DNA of 64,000 nt from a bacterium (GCA_004560305.1 SFVI01000003.1:1-64000), one strand, 5' to 3'; positions 17,888 to 27,343 are shown, numbered from the stretch's first letter. A program made the numbers and translations. Notes: generated by a model not told the origin, from the letters alone.

Positions 17888-18952
17888 CTATTCAATGATC
17901 TCATGGCCGCCCATGCGGTTGATCTCTTCCTTCAGGGCCAGCGCAGCGTCATAGCGCCGCCGGTGAGCCTCCAGCGCATCCCGGTCTTTGCAGCGGGACG
18001 CGCTGCCTTGAAAGCGCTCGATCAGCCTGACCCGTCTGTCCTCCCGGATGCATTTATCGGCAATGTATAGCACCGCCCTTTCATCCAGGCTGCCGCTTTC
18101 CCGGTCGTGATGGCTCTCCACCAGTTCCGCCGCCCTGTCATAGCCCAGCTCCCGCAGCCATTGGCCCCCCAGCATCGCATGGGCGGGCTGGGAGCGTGCA
18201 ATGTCGTGCAGCAGGGCGGCACTTTCCAGCAGCCCCTTGTCCAGTGCCAGCGGCAGTTCTCCCGCGATCCGCAGCGCCTCCTTTGCCACGGCCCTGCTGT
18301 GGGCCATCACCCGCTCTCCGGGGGCAGCTGCCAGCAGCAGCTTCTCCGCCAGTTCCGGCGTGAGGGCCAGGTTGGGGAGCCGGCCCACGCTCTCCACAGT
18401 GAAGCCTCCCCTATCGTCGAATTCCAGTTGGCAATAGCTTCCATAAGGCAGGCGGAGCTGTCTGGCCTCATAGGGGGAGATTCCAAGCCCCGGGCACAGC
18501 AGCAGCTGGTTCACGCTGATGTGGGCCGCAACGGCAATATCCCCGTCGGAAGCGCCCATGGCTTCCCCCACAGCATCCAGAAATCGCTGCTGCCCTGCCA
18601 CTGCGTCCTCCGCAGCGGGGATGGGCAGATTGGGATTCTCCCCCCTGGCGGCATAGAGCGCCGGCCAGCGCCGGGCAATCTCCGCAAAGTCCAGTCCGTC
18701 CCAATCCCCGGCGGAAAGCTCCGTCAGTCCTTCCAGAACCGTGACCTCCCTGGAAATTCCCTCTGCTGTCTGCACCGCACGGGAAAGTGGGCTGGAAAAC
18801 ACCCTGCTCACCCGGCCCGCCAGCTCCTGCCCCAGCAGGCAGGCCTGCATCCGGCCCAGTGGCCCCAGGGGAATGTCGGTGCGGCCCAGGCAGAGCCGTT
18901 TTCCCTGGGGAATATCCGGCCTGCCATGGCGGATCAGGTATAGTTTCCTCAT
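17888..18952 (-). CDS. Histidine phosphatase - HD domain fusion
   Basis: 354 aa. The N-terminal half is a phosphoglycerate mutase/CobC-type phosphatase: LYLIRHGRPDIPQGKR with the RHG nucleophile, SPLSRAVQTAEGI, and the second catalytic histidine in VAAHISVNQLL. The C-terminal half (about residues 205-340) is an HD phosphohydrolase-like domain with AHSRAVAKEALRIAG, ALLHDIARSQPAHA and ESHHDRESG. The start overlaps the stop of the nucleotidyltransferase gene by ATGA. From memory, the Desulfovibrio DVU_1551 family combines nucleotidyltransferase with related modules, so here the parts look split over two genes. The substrate is unknown; a phosphorylated nucleotide or cofactor precursor is plausible. 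Confidence 0.85.
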   Translation of the reverse strand: MRKLYLIRHGRPDIPQGKRLCLGRTDIPLGPLGRMQACLLGQELAGRVSRVFSSPLSRAVQTAEGISREVTVLEGLTELSAGDWDGLDFAEIARRWPALYAARGENPNLPIPAAEDAVAGQQRFLDAVGEAMGASDGDIAVAAHISVNQLLLCPGLGISPYEARQLRLPYGSYCQLEFDDRGGFTVESVGRLPNLALTPELAEKLLLAAAPGERVMAHSRAVAKEALRIAGELPLALDKGLLESAALLHDIARSQPAHAMLGGQWLRELGYDRAAELVESHHDRESGSLDERAVLYIADKCIREDRRVRLIERFQGSASRCKDRDALEAHRRRYDAALALKEEINRMGGHEIIE

Positions 18953-19875
18953 GTGAATAGTCCTGTGAAATACTGCCCATAGAGCTCGGCCGCTGCATCC
19001 TTCACCGCTGCCGAATAGCTCCTATAGGCCTCTGTCAGCCGTTTTCCCTCCGGGGTCAGGCTGCTCTTGCCGCCCCCCGCGCCCCCCTGGCTGCGCTGGA
19101 TCAGCGTCATGCTCAGCTGGGATTCCAGCCTGCGGATCAGGTTCCACCCGCTGGAATAGGACATCTGCATCCGTGCGCAGGCGGTGCGTACCGACTGGGT
19201 CTCGTCCACCAGCTCCAGCAGCATGGCCACCTGGCTGTCAAAGAAGGACTTTTCCCTGGCCAGCGCCACATTGACTACCGGCCGCACCAGCTGCTCATTG
19301 TGGTAGCGCAGCAGAGCCTTGAAGTCCTGGGGCGTATCCGCATCGTGGAGGATGCCCAGATCGGAAACCGGGATCTGCTCCATCGCCGCGCCGCAGCGAT
19401 CCAGCGCACCCCGCAGGCCGCCCTCTCCGCTGTCCTCCAAAATTTCATCAATCAAATGGGAAGCGATCAAAATCGGGTGTCCTGTCTCCCCCTGGCACAC
19501 CGGGCATGCCAGCTCCGCCCCGCTTTCCAGCAGGGCGTGAACCGTGGCTGCCGTAAACAGAGGGATGTCCACCGGGGTGAACAGCACCCGGTCGCACTTG
19601 TCCTGAATATATTCAAGGCCGATCCTGGCCGATTCAAACATCTGCGTATGCTCGTATTCCCTGTTGCGTAGAAAGACGATGCCGTTGTTGGCCAGATGCT
19701 TCTCCAGCGCCATGGCGTTGTAGCCCGTGACCATCACGATCTTCTCCACGCCCGCCTGCTGAAAGGTGGCCACCACCCGCTGGGCGATGGAAATGGAGCC
19801 GATGTTCAGCATGGGTTTGAAATCCCCCATCCGGGAAGACATCCCCGCCGCAACGATGACCGCGCCTGTCTGCAT
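18949..19875 (-). CDS. MocA-like nucleotidyltransferase fused to ModE-like HTH
   Basis: 308 aa. Residues 1-200 are a MobA/MocA-type NTP transferase: AVIVAAGMSSRMGDFKPML, then VEKIVMVTGYNA, VLFTPVDIPLFTAATVHAL and GHPILIASHLIDEIL. Such enzymes attach CMP or GMP to molybdopterin. Residues ~215-308 are a ModE/LysR-like winged helix (SVRTACARMQMSYSSGWNLI, SSLTPEGKRLTEAY). The fusion suggests an enzyme that also senses or regulates. The ATG at 19875 is preferred over an earlier in-frame start because GGGAGGGAATCAT lies directly before it. It is the first gene of the operon and is divergent from the TylF-like gene. Confidence 0.88.
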   Translation of the reverse strand: MQTGAVIVAAGMSSRMGDFKPMLNIGSISIAQRVVATFQQAGVEKIVMVTGYNAMALEKHLANNGIVFLRNREYEHTQMFESARIGLEYIQDKCDRVLFTPVDIPLFTAATVHALLESGAELACPVCQGETGHPILIASHLIDEILEDSGEGGLRGALDRCGAAMEQIPVSDLGILHDADTPQDFKALLRYHNEQLVRPVVNVALAREKSFFDSQVAMLLELVDETQSVRTACARMQMSYSSGWNLIRRLESQLSMTLIQRSQGGAGGGKSSLTPEGKRLTEAYRSYSAAVKDAAAELYGQYFTGLFT

Positions 19876-19906
19876 ATGATTCCCTCCCTGATAAAATGCT
19901 GTCTCT

Positions 19907-19968
19907 AGTATAACCGATTGTTTTTCAAATGTAAATTGCTTTACAGCCCAATTTGAATATGGTATTTT
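19907..19968. promoter_or_regulatory. Divergent promoters sharing a TGTAAA-N4-TTTACA palindrome
   Basis: Minus strand: TTTACA (19930-19935), 17 nt, TATACT (19907-19912) for the nucleotidyltransferase operon. Plus strand: TTTACA (19940-19945), 17 nt, TATTTT (19963-19968) for the TylF-like gene. The two -35 boxes form one perfect palindrome (19930-19945), which could also be an operator. Confidence 0.6.
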
Positions 19969-19996
19969 GTAATCGAATCCATAAGGAGGGTAAACC

Positions 19997-20971
19997 ATGG
20001 AACTGTATATTTACGGCACCGGCTGCGGCGCCGGGGAACTGATTGACAGCGGCCTGGATCTGGCACAGGTGCGCGCCTTTGTGGAAAGCGCTCCCCAGCC
20101 GGGGGCCCGCTTTCTGGGACGCCCCGTAATCAGCACCGAGGAATTGTCCGGCAGGGACTATGACCTTCTGCTGGTCACCAGCCGGGATGTGCCTGCCATC
20201 GCGCGCCGCTGTGAGGCCGCCGGCATTGAGAAAGACCGGGTCTTGTATTTAAAGAATCATTTCACCCTCACGGACAGGAATCCCAGCTATGAAAAGGCAG
20301 CTTCAGTCCTTCCCAAAGCTGTCTTAAAGCTGCTGCAAAGCCCACCAAAAATCATCAAAAATGCCCCCTGGGAGGCCAGCCAATTGCTGCCTGCGGACGT
20401 CCTGGAGAATGATTATGTCCGTGTAAAAACCCTGGAAGCCCTGTGCCTGCGCCTGTCTGATGTGCCCGGTGCGGCGGCGGAGCTGGGGGTCTATCAGGGT
20501 GCCTTTGCTCGCTGCATCAATGCCCTTCTCCCTGACCGCAGGCTCTATCTGTTTGACAGCTTCGAGGGCTTCGATTGCCGGGAAGCCTTGCGGGAGAAGG
20601 CTTTGCGCCCTCTGGGCCAGGGCTTTTTGGAGAGTCATAAGAACACTTCCGCGGAGAGCGTGCTGCGCATTCTGCCCCACCCGGAGCAGGCGGTTTTGAT
20701 GCCTGGCCTGTTCCCGGCCTCCCTGAACGGCCTGGAGGAGCGCTTCGCCCTGGTGTCTCTGGATGTGGATCTGGAGGAGAGCACGCTGGCCGGCCTGCGC
20801 TATTTCTATCCCCGCCTATCCCCCGGCGGCTATCTGCTCCTGCACGATTATCATTCTCCCAAACTCCCCGGCGTCCGCGCCGCTTTGGATCGGTATGAAG
20901 CGGAATTGGGCCGCCGCCTGCCGGCGGTGCCGCTGTGCGATGCCAATGGTTCCCTGATTTTACCTGTTTGA
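19997..20971 (+). CDS. TylF/MycF-type SAM-dependent methyltransferase
   Basis: 324 aa. The C-terminal ~200 residues match the macrocin O-methyltransferase family: AAELGVYQGAFARCINALLP, RLYLFDSFEGFD, LVSLDVDLEESTLAGLRYFY and GGYLLLHDYHSPKLPGVRAA, with acidic metal-binding residues as in MycF. The N-terminal ~90 residues (ELYIYGTGCGAGELIDSG and a second Rossmann-like strand set) form an extra domain often found with sugar-processing enzymes. The substrate is unknown. AAGGAGGG stands before the ATG. A strong terminator follows at 21031. Confidence 0.85.
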   Translation: MELYIYGTGCGAGELIDSGLDLAQVRAFVESAPQPGARFLGRPVISTEELSGRDYDLLLVTSRDVPAIARRCEAAGIEKDRVLYLKNHFTLTDRNPSYEKAASVLPKAVLKLLQSPPKIIKNAPWEASQLLPADVLENDYVRVKTLEALCLRLSDVPGAAAELGVYQGAFARCINALLPDRRLYLFDSFEGFDCREALREKALRPLGQGFLESHKNTSAESVLRILPHPEQAVLMPGLFPASLNGLEERFALVSLDVDLEESTLAGLRYFYPRLSPGGYLLLHDYHSPKLPGVRAALDRYEAELGRRLPAVPLCDANGSLILPV

Positions 20972-21030
20972 TTGCCTAAAAAATAACTTTTTTGCCATAA
21001 AAAATTCACATTATTTGTGCGTTTTTTACA

Positions 21031-21064
21031 AAAAGCAATTCGCAGATTCTGCGAATTGCTTTTT
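21031..21064 (+). terminator. Rho-independent terminator
   Basis: A near-perfect 16-bp stem (AAAAGCAATTCGCAGA and complement) ending in eight T residues, about 60 bp after the TylF-like gene. Confidence 0.85.
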
Positions 21065-21138
21065 TTTGAAACTTGAAACTCTGGAAGATAGAAGCGTATC
21101 ATTAAATAAAGAGATATGCAGAGAGAGGTGTTGCTGTT

Positions 21139-21396
21139 ATGGAGGATGAACTTTTTGAGATCTCCGCCAGCCAGGTCACAGTAGAGATCAGGGACGAAAG
21201 GACAGGCCAGGTTTTCCGCCGGGAGCTGCCCATTGACTATTATGAGAATGCCAATGTCCTGCGGCTCAGCGGTGAAAATGTGGATGGCAGCACGGCTCAA
21301 CTGGTGTTTTATTCCGCAAGGGGCATTCAGCGACTGAAAGATTTGACCGGTAAAGGCGCGGACCACGATAACTGCGGCGGACACAGCCAAACCTGA
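21139..21396 (+). CDS. Conserved-looking 85-aa protein, unknown, before the Mo hydroxylase
   Basis: 85 aa acidic protein. Residues 1-65 look like a small beta-rich fold (SASQVTVEIRDERTGQVF, ENANVLRLSGENVDGSTAQL). The C-terminus is DHDNCGGH with one cysteine and two histidines nearby, a possible metal site. GAGAGGTG precedes the ATG. It lies 69 bp upstream of the molybdenum hydroxylase on the same strand with no terminator between, so co-transcription is likely. I do not recognise the family; an accessory role is inferred from position only. Confidence 0.6.
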   Translation: MEDELFEISASQVTVEIRDERTGQVFRRELPIDYYENANVLRLSGENVDGSTAQLVFYSARGIQRLKDLTGKGADHDNCGGHSQT

Positions 21397-21465
21397 AGCG
21401 CTTTTGACAGTATTGTAGGGATCGTAGAAAAAGAAAACAAACGAAAATCAACAGGAGGTCAAGCT

Positions 21466-24228
21466 ATGATTAGAAAAACTCTGGTAATCAACGGCGTCAC
21501 CCGCAACCTGGTGCTGGAACAGGACGAAACTCTGGCTAAGGTTCTGCGTGAGCATCTGCTGCTCACTGGCTGCAAAATCGGCTGCGGTGAGGGCCATTGC
21601 GGCGCCTGCAACGTCATTTTGGACGGTAAGGTGACCCGTTCCTGCATTGTGAAAATGAGCAAGGTGCGGGACAACGCCGAGATCACCACCATCGAGGGCG
21701 TGGGCACCATCAGCGACATGCATCCGCTGCAGGTGGCCTGGATGGCTCACGGCTGCGCCCAGTGCGGCTTCTGCACGCCGGGCTTCATCATCAGCGCCAA
21801 GGTTCTGCTGGAGCAGAATCCCAACCCCACCCGCGAGGAAGTGCGGGATTGGTTCAACAAGACCCGCAACCTGTGCCGCTGCACCGGATACAAGCCTCTG
21901 GTGGACGCGGTTATGGACGCTGCCGCTGTTCTGCGCGGCGAGATGACCAAGGAAGACCTGATCTTCAAGCCCACCGGCGACAGCATCAAGGGTACCAAGT
22001 ACATCCGTCCCTCCGCCGCCCAGAAGGTCACCGGTACCTGGGACTTTGGCGCTGACGATGCGCTGAAGATGCCGGAGAACACCCTGCGCCTGGCCCTGAC
22101 CCAGGCCAAGGTTTCCCACGCCAACATCAAGAGCATTGACACCTCCGAGGCAGAGAAGATGCCCGGCGTGTTCAAGGTCATCACCTATAAGGACATTCTG
22201 GCTGTCGGCGGCACCAACAAGATCAACGGCCTTGTCATGCTGCCCAAGCACAACAAGACCGATGGCTTTGAGCGCCCGGTGCTGTGCAGCGACAAGATTT
22301 TCCAGTTTGGCGACGCCATCGCCATTGTAGCAGCCGACACCGAGGCCCACGCCCGTGCCGCGGCCGATGCGGTGAAGGTGGAAATTGAGGAGCTGCCCGC
22401 CTACATGAACGCGTTGGACGCCATGGCGGAGGACGCCATCGAGATTCACCCCGGCACGCCCAACACCTTCTTCGAGACCAACTGCATCAAGGGACCTGAC
22501 TTTGACTGGGACAGCGTGCCTGACTCCCAGCAGGTTGAGATTGAGAGCTACTGCTCCCGTCAGCCCCACCTGCACCTGGAGCCGGACTGCGGCTATGGCT
22601 ACATCGATGAGGACGGCATGGTGACCGTCCACTCCAAGTCCATCGGTATCCATCTGCACATGCCCATGATCGCCGGCGGCATCGGCGTTCCCATGGAGAA
22701 GCTGCGCATTGTCCAGAACCATGCCGGCGGCACCTTTGGCTACAAGTTCTCTCCCACCAACGAGGCCCTGATCGGCGCGGCCGCCATTATCTGCCAGCGC
22801 CCCGTATCCCTGGTGTTTAACCAGTTCCAGAATATCACCTACACCGGCAAGCGCTCCCCCGCCTTCATGCACATCAAGCTGGCGGCGGACGAGAAGGGCA
22901 AGCTGCTGGCCCTGTGGGGCGACAACTATGTGGACCATGGTCCCTACTCCGAGTTCGGCGACCTGCTGACCATGCGTCTGAGCCAGTTCACCGGCGCGGG
23001 CTATGGCATCAACTCCATCCGTAATAAGAGCCAGACCGTGTTCACCAACCACGCCTGGGGCTCCGCCTTCCGTGCCTACGGTTCTCCCCAGTCCTTTATG
23101 GGTTCTGAGATCGCCATTGACTGCCTGGCTGCCAAGATGGGCATCGATCCCTTTGAGATGCGGGCCATGAACTGCTACAAGGAGTCTGAGGGCACCACCA
23201 TCCCCACCGGCTATCCCCCTGAGGTCTACTGCGAGGAGGCCCTGTTTGACAAGGCCCGTCCCCTGTATGAGGCTGGCAAGAAACGGGTTGCCGAGAAGAA
23301 CGCCGCCTCCGACGGCCGTTACAAGTACGGTATCGGCGTCTCTCTGGGCGTTTACGGCTGCGGCCTGGACGGCGTTGACGCCTCCTCTGCCTATGCAGAA
23401 CTGAACCCCGACGGCACCGTCACCATGTACGCCTCCTGGGAGGATCACGGCCAGGGCGCCGATATGGGTGTTCTTGTCTCCGCTCATGAGACTCTGCGTC
23501 AGGCCGGCATTAAGCCGGAGCAGATCCGCCTGGTGATGAACGACACCAAGTACACCCCCAACTCCGGTCCTGCCGGTGGCTCCCGCTCTCAGGTCATGAG
23601 CGGCAACGCCTGCCGTCTGGCCGCCGAGAACCTGCTGGCCGCCATGAAGAAGGAGGACGGCACTTACCGCACCTATGACGAAATGAAGGCGGATGGCCTT
23701 GAAACCAAGTACGAAGGCAACTGGGTGACCACCTTCTGCGCCGATCATCCCATCGACCAGGATACCGCCCAGGGCGATCCCTTCGCCACCTACATGTACA
23801 CCATCTTCCTGCCCGAGGTCTGCGTTGACACCCAGACCGGTAAGGTGAAGGTGGAGAAGTTCACCTGTGTTGCTGACGTTGGCACCATCATGAACCGCCT
23901 GCTGGTGGAAGGCAACTTCTACGGCGGTCTGGTTCAGGGCATCGGTCTGGCTCTCAGTGAGGACTTTGAGGACCTGAGCAAGCACACCAGCCTGCTCAAG
24001 TGCGGCATCCCCTACCCCAACGATGTTCCCGATGACATCGAGCTGCACTTCAACGAGACCTACCGTCCCAACGGCCCCTACGGCGCTGCCGGCTGCGGCG
24101 AGGCTCCGCTGGATGCGCCGCACCCCGCCATCCTCAACGCCATTTACAACGCCACCGGCGCCCGCATCACCCGCATCCCCGCCCGCCCCGACAAGGTGCT
24201 TGCCGCCCTCAAGGAGCTGGAGAAATAA
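21466..24228 (+). CDS. Mop-type molybdenum hydroxylase (aldehyde oxidoreductase family)
   Basis: 920 aa, the length of Desulfovibrio Mop. Domain order: [2Fe-2S] domain with [16 protein letters not shown], second helical [2Fe-2S] domain with [12 protein letters not shown] and [11 protein letters not shown], then the molybdopterin domains. No FAD domain is present, so electrons must leave to a separate partner. Cofactor-binding segments include [32 protein letters not shown] and [12 protein letters not shown]. The active-site glutamate lies in [15 protein letters not shown]. It should hydroxylate an aldehyde or heterocycle using water. AGGAGG stands upstream. The likely electron partner is the Fe-S protein encoded next; the substrate is unknown. 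Confidence 0.93.
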   Translation: MIRKTLVINGVTRNLVLEQDETLAKVLREHLLLTGCKIGCGEGHCGACNVILDGKVTRSCIVKMSKVRDNAEITTIEGVGTISDMHPLQVAWMAHGCAQCGFCTPGFIISAKVLLEQNPNPTREEVRDWFNKTRNLCRCTGYKPLVDAVMDAAAVLRGEMTKEDLIFKPTGDSIKGTKYIRPSAAQKVTGTWDFGADDALKMPENTLRLALTQAKVSHANIKSIDTSEAEKMPGVFKVITYKDILAVGGTNKINGLVMLPKHNKTDGFERPVLCSDKIFQFGDAIAIVAADTEAHARAAADAVKVEIEELPAYMNALDAMAEDAIEIHPGTPNTFFETNCIKGPDFDWDSVPDSQQVEIESYCSRQPHLHLEPDCGYGYIDEDGMVTVHSKSIGIHLHMPMIAGGIGVPMEKLRIVQNHAGGTFGYKFSPTNEALIGAAAIICQRPVSLVFNQFQNITYTGKRSPAFMHIKLAADEKGKLLALWGDNYVDHGPYSEFGDLLTMRLSQFTGAGYGINSIRNKSQTVFTNHAWGSAFRAYGSPQSFMGSEIAIDCLAAKMGIDPFEMRAMNCYKESEGTTIPTGYPPEVYCEEALFDKARPLYEAGKKRVAEKNAASDGRYKYGIGVSLGVYGCGLDGVDASSAYAELNPDGTVTMYASWEDHGQGADMGVLVSAHETLRQAGIKPEQIRLVMNDTKYTPNSGPAGGSRSQVMSGNACRLAAENLLAAMKKEDGTYRTYDEMKADGLETKYEGNWVTTFCADHPIDQDTAQGDPFATYMYTIFLPEVCVDTQTGKVKVEKFTCVADVGTIMNRLLVEGNFYGGLVQGIGLALSEDFEDLSKHTSLLKCGIPYPNDVPDDIELHFNETYRPNGPYGAAGCGEAPLDAPHPAILNAIYNATGARITRIPARPDKVLAALKELEK

Positions 24229-24255
24229 TTTACAGCAGGTTCAAACCATGATACA

Positions 24256-24283
24256 ATAGAGAGGCTCGAAAGAGCCTCTCTAT
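24256..24283 (+). terminator. 12-bp stem with GAAA tetraloop
   Basis: Perfect arms ATAGAGAGGCTC and complement around a GAAA loop, followed by ACTTTAATTT. It lies 27 bp after the hydroxylase stop. The weak T run suggests partial termination or an mRNA stabiliser between the enzyme and the accessory operon. Confidence 0.6.
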
Positions 24284-24323
24284 ACTTTAATTTGAAGTTT
24301 TCCATGCAAAGGAGGCAGCTGCC

Positions 24324-26615
24324 ATGGCGCAGATCAATGAACGCCGTTCCACCCACGTATACCGTGTAAACCGTCTGTCCAAAGAGCTGATGGACGAGAT
24401 GATCAGCCGCTGCGTTTATGAGCAGCCGGCCTATTGTAATGCTGCCTGCCCGCTGAAGCTGGATACCAAGGCCATGCTGAAAGCGGTGGCAGACGGGGAC
24501 TATAAAAAAGCCCGGCAGCTGTATGAAAAAGCCAGCCCCTTTGTGCATATTCTCTCTGCCGGCTGCGACGCGCCCTGTCAGGAAAAGTGCAGGCTTGGCC
24601 AGGTGGGGGACGGAATTGCCATTCAAGAGCTGGAAAAAGCGGTAGCCCGCTACAGCGCCCGGAGCAAGAGCGGCGGCGTGTTCCGCATGAAAAAGAAAAA
24701 GACTGTGGCCATTTTCGGCTCCGGGCTGTTTTGCCTGTTTCTTGCAGGCGAGCTGGAGAAGAAGGCTTACCCGGTGACCATTTTCTGTCAGGAAGCGGAC
24801 ATGGAGCAATTTCTGGCAGCGGAAACGGGTTTTTTAAGCCGGGAAGAATTTGCTTCGGAGCTTTCCGATTTGCAAGCCATGGATTTGCAGTTTGAATTTG
24901 GCTGCAATGTTGAAAAAACCTTCTTTGAACAGCAGCGGGAGCGCTTTGACGTGATTTGTATGTCAGAGGCGATCGCCCATCAGCTTTTCCCGGAGGCTGT
25001 GTACAGCCTGGCTCTGATGGTGTATGAAAAGGAAAAGCTGGTGATGGGTCTCAGCGGCAGCGTGTTGGACTGCGCTTATGCCGCCAAACGGGCCGCCCTC
25101 TCTGTGGACAGGCTGGCCCAGAATCTGGACCCGGCCAACACCAGAGGAGAGGAGGGCCCGGTGGAAACCAGGCTTTATACCAACACCGAGGGCGTGGATA
25201 GACGGAGCCGGATCCCCTTCGGCGCGGATGGCTATTCCCGGGAGGAGGCCACGGAAGAAGCCCTGCGTTGCATCCAGTGCCATTGTGACGAATGTAAAAA
25301 AGGCTGTGCCTTTTTGGAGCACTATAAAAAATACCCGGCTTTGCTGGGGCGGGAGATTTTCAATAATACCCAGATCATCATGGGAGATCACCAGCTGAAC
25401 AAGCCCATGAACTCCTGTTCCCTCTGCGGCCAATGCACCGTCACCTGTCCCAACGGCTTTGACATGGCGGAGGTCTGCCATCTGGCAAGGCAGAACATGG
25501 TATCCACGGACAAGATGCCTCTTGCGCCCCATGAGTTTGCTCTGATGGATATGCTGTTTTCCAACAACGAGGCCTTCCTGTGCCGGAGTCAGCCGGGCTA
25601 TGCCCAGTGCAAGTATGTGTTTTTCCCCGGCTGCCAGGCGGCGGCCATCGCGCCGGAAACGGTGAAAGCGGCCTATTGGGATCTGTGCGAAAGGCTGGAA
25701 GGCGGCGTGGCCCTGATGCTGGGCTGCTGCGGCGCCATCTGCGACTGGGCAGGCCGCTATGAGATGTACGATCAGACCAGGGAATTCCTTGACCGGGAGC
25801 TGGCTAAGCTGGGCGACCCCGTCATTATCGCAGGCTGCCCCAGCTGTAAAAAAGAACTGTCCGCCCATGCCCAGGCCGAACTGGTGGGCATATGGGACAT
25901 TCTCTGTGAAATCGGCCTGCCGGAAGGAGCGAAAGGGCTGGAGCGGCCCGCGGCCCTCCACGATTCCTGCGGCGCCCGGGGAGATGAACAGACCCAGACC
26001 GCCATACGCAAACTGGCGGAAAGATTGGGCTGCCAGTTGGTTGAGACGGCGTATTCCGGGGATCGGAGCCCCTGCTGCGGCTATGGCGGGCTGACCGCCT
26101 ATGCCAACCGGGAGCTGGCAAAGGAGATGACCGACAAGTGTCTGGAGCGCTCCGACGCGCCCTATATCAGCTACTGCATGGCCTGCCGGGACCGCTTTGC
26201 CAGACAGGGGAGAGAATCCCGTCATATACTGGAGCTGGCCTATGGCACCGACGCGGGGGCGCCGCCAGATATCAGCGAAAAGCGCTATAACCGGCTCAGC
26301 CTGAAAAATGATTTGCTCCGGGAGATTTGGCATGAGGAGACGGAAGAAATGAAGCTGGACTATGAACTGAAGTTTACGGAAGCCGCTTTGAAGATGATGG
26401 ATGACAGGATGATCCTGAAAAGCGATGTGATCGCCGTTATGGATGAGGTGCGCCAAACCGGTGAAGCCATTCTGGACAGCGAAACAGGGCTGCTGATCGC
26501 CCGCAGCCGTCTGGGCAATGCCACCTTCTGGGTGAAGTTTACCCGTGAGGGAGACAACAGCTATCTGGTTCACAGCGCCTACAGTCACCGCATGAACATC
26601 GTAAGGAGGCAGTAA
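24324..26615 (+). CDS. Rossmann/Fe-S/CCG-domain oxidoreductase (dicluster type)
   Basis: 763 aa. Residues 30-110 are a GltD-like Fe-S helical domain (CVYEQPAYCNAACPLK, AGCDAPCQEKCRLG). A Rossmann segment follows (KKTVAIFGSGLFCLFLAGEL, about 126-145). Next come cysteine-rich ferredoxin-like segments CIQCHCDECKKGC and CSLCGQCTVTCP. Then two CCG domains appear as in HdrB/GlpC (FFPGCQAAAI with LGCCGAICDW, and HDSCGARG with SPCCGYGG). From memory it matches the NCBI family pyridine nucleotide-disulfide oxidoreductase/dicluster-binding protein. It probably accepts electrons from the Mop enzyme. The next gene starts 2 bp after its stop. The C-terminal ~80 residues (SDVIAVMDEVRQTGEAIL) are an extra small domain. 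Confidence 0.85.
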   Translation: MAQINERRSTHVYRVNRLSKELMDEMISRCVYEQPAYCNAACPLKLDTKAMLKAVADGDYKKARQLYEKASPFVHILSAGCDAPCQEKCRLGQVGDGIAIQELEKAVARYSARSKSGGVFRMKKKKTVAIFGSGLFCLFLAGELEKKAYPVTIFCQEADMEQFLAAETGFLSREEFASELSDLQAMDLQFEFGCNVEKTFFEQQRERFDVICMSEAIAHQLFPEAVYSLALMVYEKEKLVMGLSGSVLDCAYAAKRAALSVDRLAQNLDPANTRGEEGPVETRLYTNTEGVDRRSRIPFGADGYSREEATEEALRCIQCHCDECKKGCAFLEHYKKYPALLGREIFNNTQIIMGDHQLNKPMNSCSLCGQCTVTCPNGFDMAEVCHLARQNMVSTDKMPLAPHEFALMDMLFSNNEAFLCRSQPGYAQCKYVFFPGCQAAAIAPETVKAAYWDLCERLEGGVALMLGCCGAICDWAGRYEMYDQTREFLDRELAKLGDPVIIAGCPSCKKELSAHAQAELVGIWDILCEIGLPEGAKGLERPAALHDSCGARGDEQTQTAIRKLAERLGCQLVETAYSGDRSPCCGYGGLTAYANRELAKEMTDKCLERSDAPYISYCMACRDRFARQGRESRHILELAYGTDAGAPPDISEKRYNRLSLKNDLLREIWHEETEEMKLDYELKFTEAALKMMDDRMILKSDVIAVMDEVRQTGEAILDSETGLLIARSRLGNATFWVKFTREGDNSYLVHSAYSHRMNIVRRQ

Positions 26616-26617
26616 CC

Positions 26618-26833
26618 ATGGAAAAGAACTATTACACCATAGACCCCCAGGGCAAGCTCCAGTGTGTCAAGTGCGGGGTACCCTTGGAAAAGGGAAAGGC
26701 CAAATTCATGTATCTGGATAACGGCTTCCCGGTGGAGCTACCGGTCTGCCCGGTGTGCGGCTTTGTCTATGTGCCGGAGGAGCTGGCCTTGGGCAAGGTG
26801 CTGGCGGTGGAAAAGGCCCTGGAGGACAAATGA
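26618..26833 (+). CDS. Small CxxC redox or zinc-ribbon protein (DVU_1557-like)
   Basis: 71 aa with two CxxC pairs: CVKCGVPLEKGKA near the N-terminus and CPVCGFVYVPEELALG in the middle, a rubredoxin- or zinc-ribbon-like layout. It starts 2 bp after the upstream Fe-S gene, and its stop overlaps the methyltransferase start by ATGA. From memory this is the DVU_1557 family redox protein. An electron-carrier or metal-binding role is inferred. Confidence 0.75.
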   Translation: MEKNYYTIDPQGKLQCVKCGVPLEKGKAKFMYLDNGFPVELPVCPVCGFVYVPEELALGKVLAVEKALEDK

Positions 26834-27339
26834 AGGGCCATCCGGGCGGGCAGGAGAACACCCGCCAGATGCTGGCGCTTTCGGGACTACGCCCCGGAGC
26901 AAGCATTCTGGACATGGGCGCAGGCGCCGGGGAGACGGTAGCCCTGCTGCAAAGCCTGGGCTATGCGGCCCGGGGCATTGATCTGGCGCCCCGGTCAAAA
27001 CTTGTGGAGCAGGCCGACATGCACGGCACCGGCTTTCCCGGCGGCAGCTTTGACGGGGTTTTGAGCCAATGCGCATTCTATATCTCCGGCGATGTGGATC
27101 AGGCCTTGGCCGAAAGCCATCGCTTGCTGAAACCCGGCGGGAAGCTGCTGCTGGCAGACGTGTTTTTTCAGGAGCCGGGGCCGCTTCTGGCCCGGGCCGG
27201 GTTTCATATTCTCCATGCTGTGGATATGACGGCCCAGTGGCGGGCGTATTATTTGGAGGCGCTGTGGCGCGGCGAGGAATGCTGCCCATCACCGGGCGGC
27301 AAATGCAGCTATTGGCTGCTGATTTGCGGAAAGGAATGA
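26830..27339 (+). CDS. SAM-dependent methyltransferase (DVU_1556-like)
   Basis: 169 aa class I methyltransferase. SAM motif I is ILDMGAGAGETVALLQSLG, motif II ARGIDLAPRS, then GFPGGSFDGVLSQCAFY and HRLLKPGGKLLLADVFF. It is short, ending soon after the core (GGKCSYWLLICGKE), with no large acceptor-binding domain. The ATG at 26830 overlaps the preceding stop; an in-frame start further left would lie inside the previous gene. The cysteine-rich C-terminal stretch (GEECCPSPGGKC) is unusual. Acceptor unknown. Confidence 0.82.
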   Translation: MKGHPGGQENTRQMLALSGLRPGASILDMGAGAGETVALLQSLGYAARGIDLAPRSKLVEQADMHGTGFPGGSFDGVLSQCAFYISGDVDQALAESHRLLKPGGKLLLADVFFQEPGPLLARAGFHILHAVDMTAQWRAYYLEALWRGEECCPSPGGKCSYWLLICGKE

Positions 27340-27343
27340 GAAA

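Noticed and set aside
21448..24123. Very long minus-strand frame opposite the Mo hydroxylase
   Set aside because: It mirrors a gene with full cofactor motifs on the plus strand; no family features or ribosome binding site.
24324..26615. Classification as heterodisulfide reductase HdrB or glycerol 3-phosphate dehydrogenase subunit GlpC
   Set aside because: The CCG domains are shared, but the N-terminal GltD-like and Rossmann parts make it a different family.
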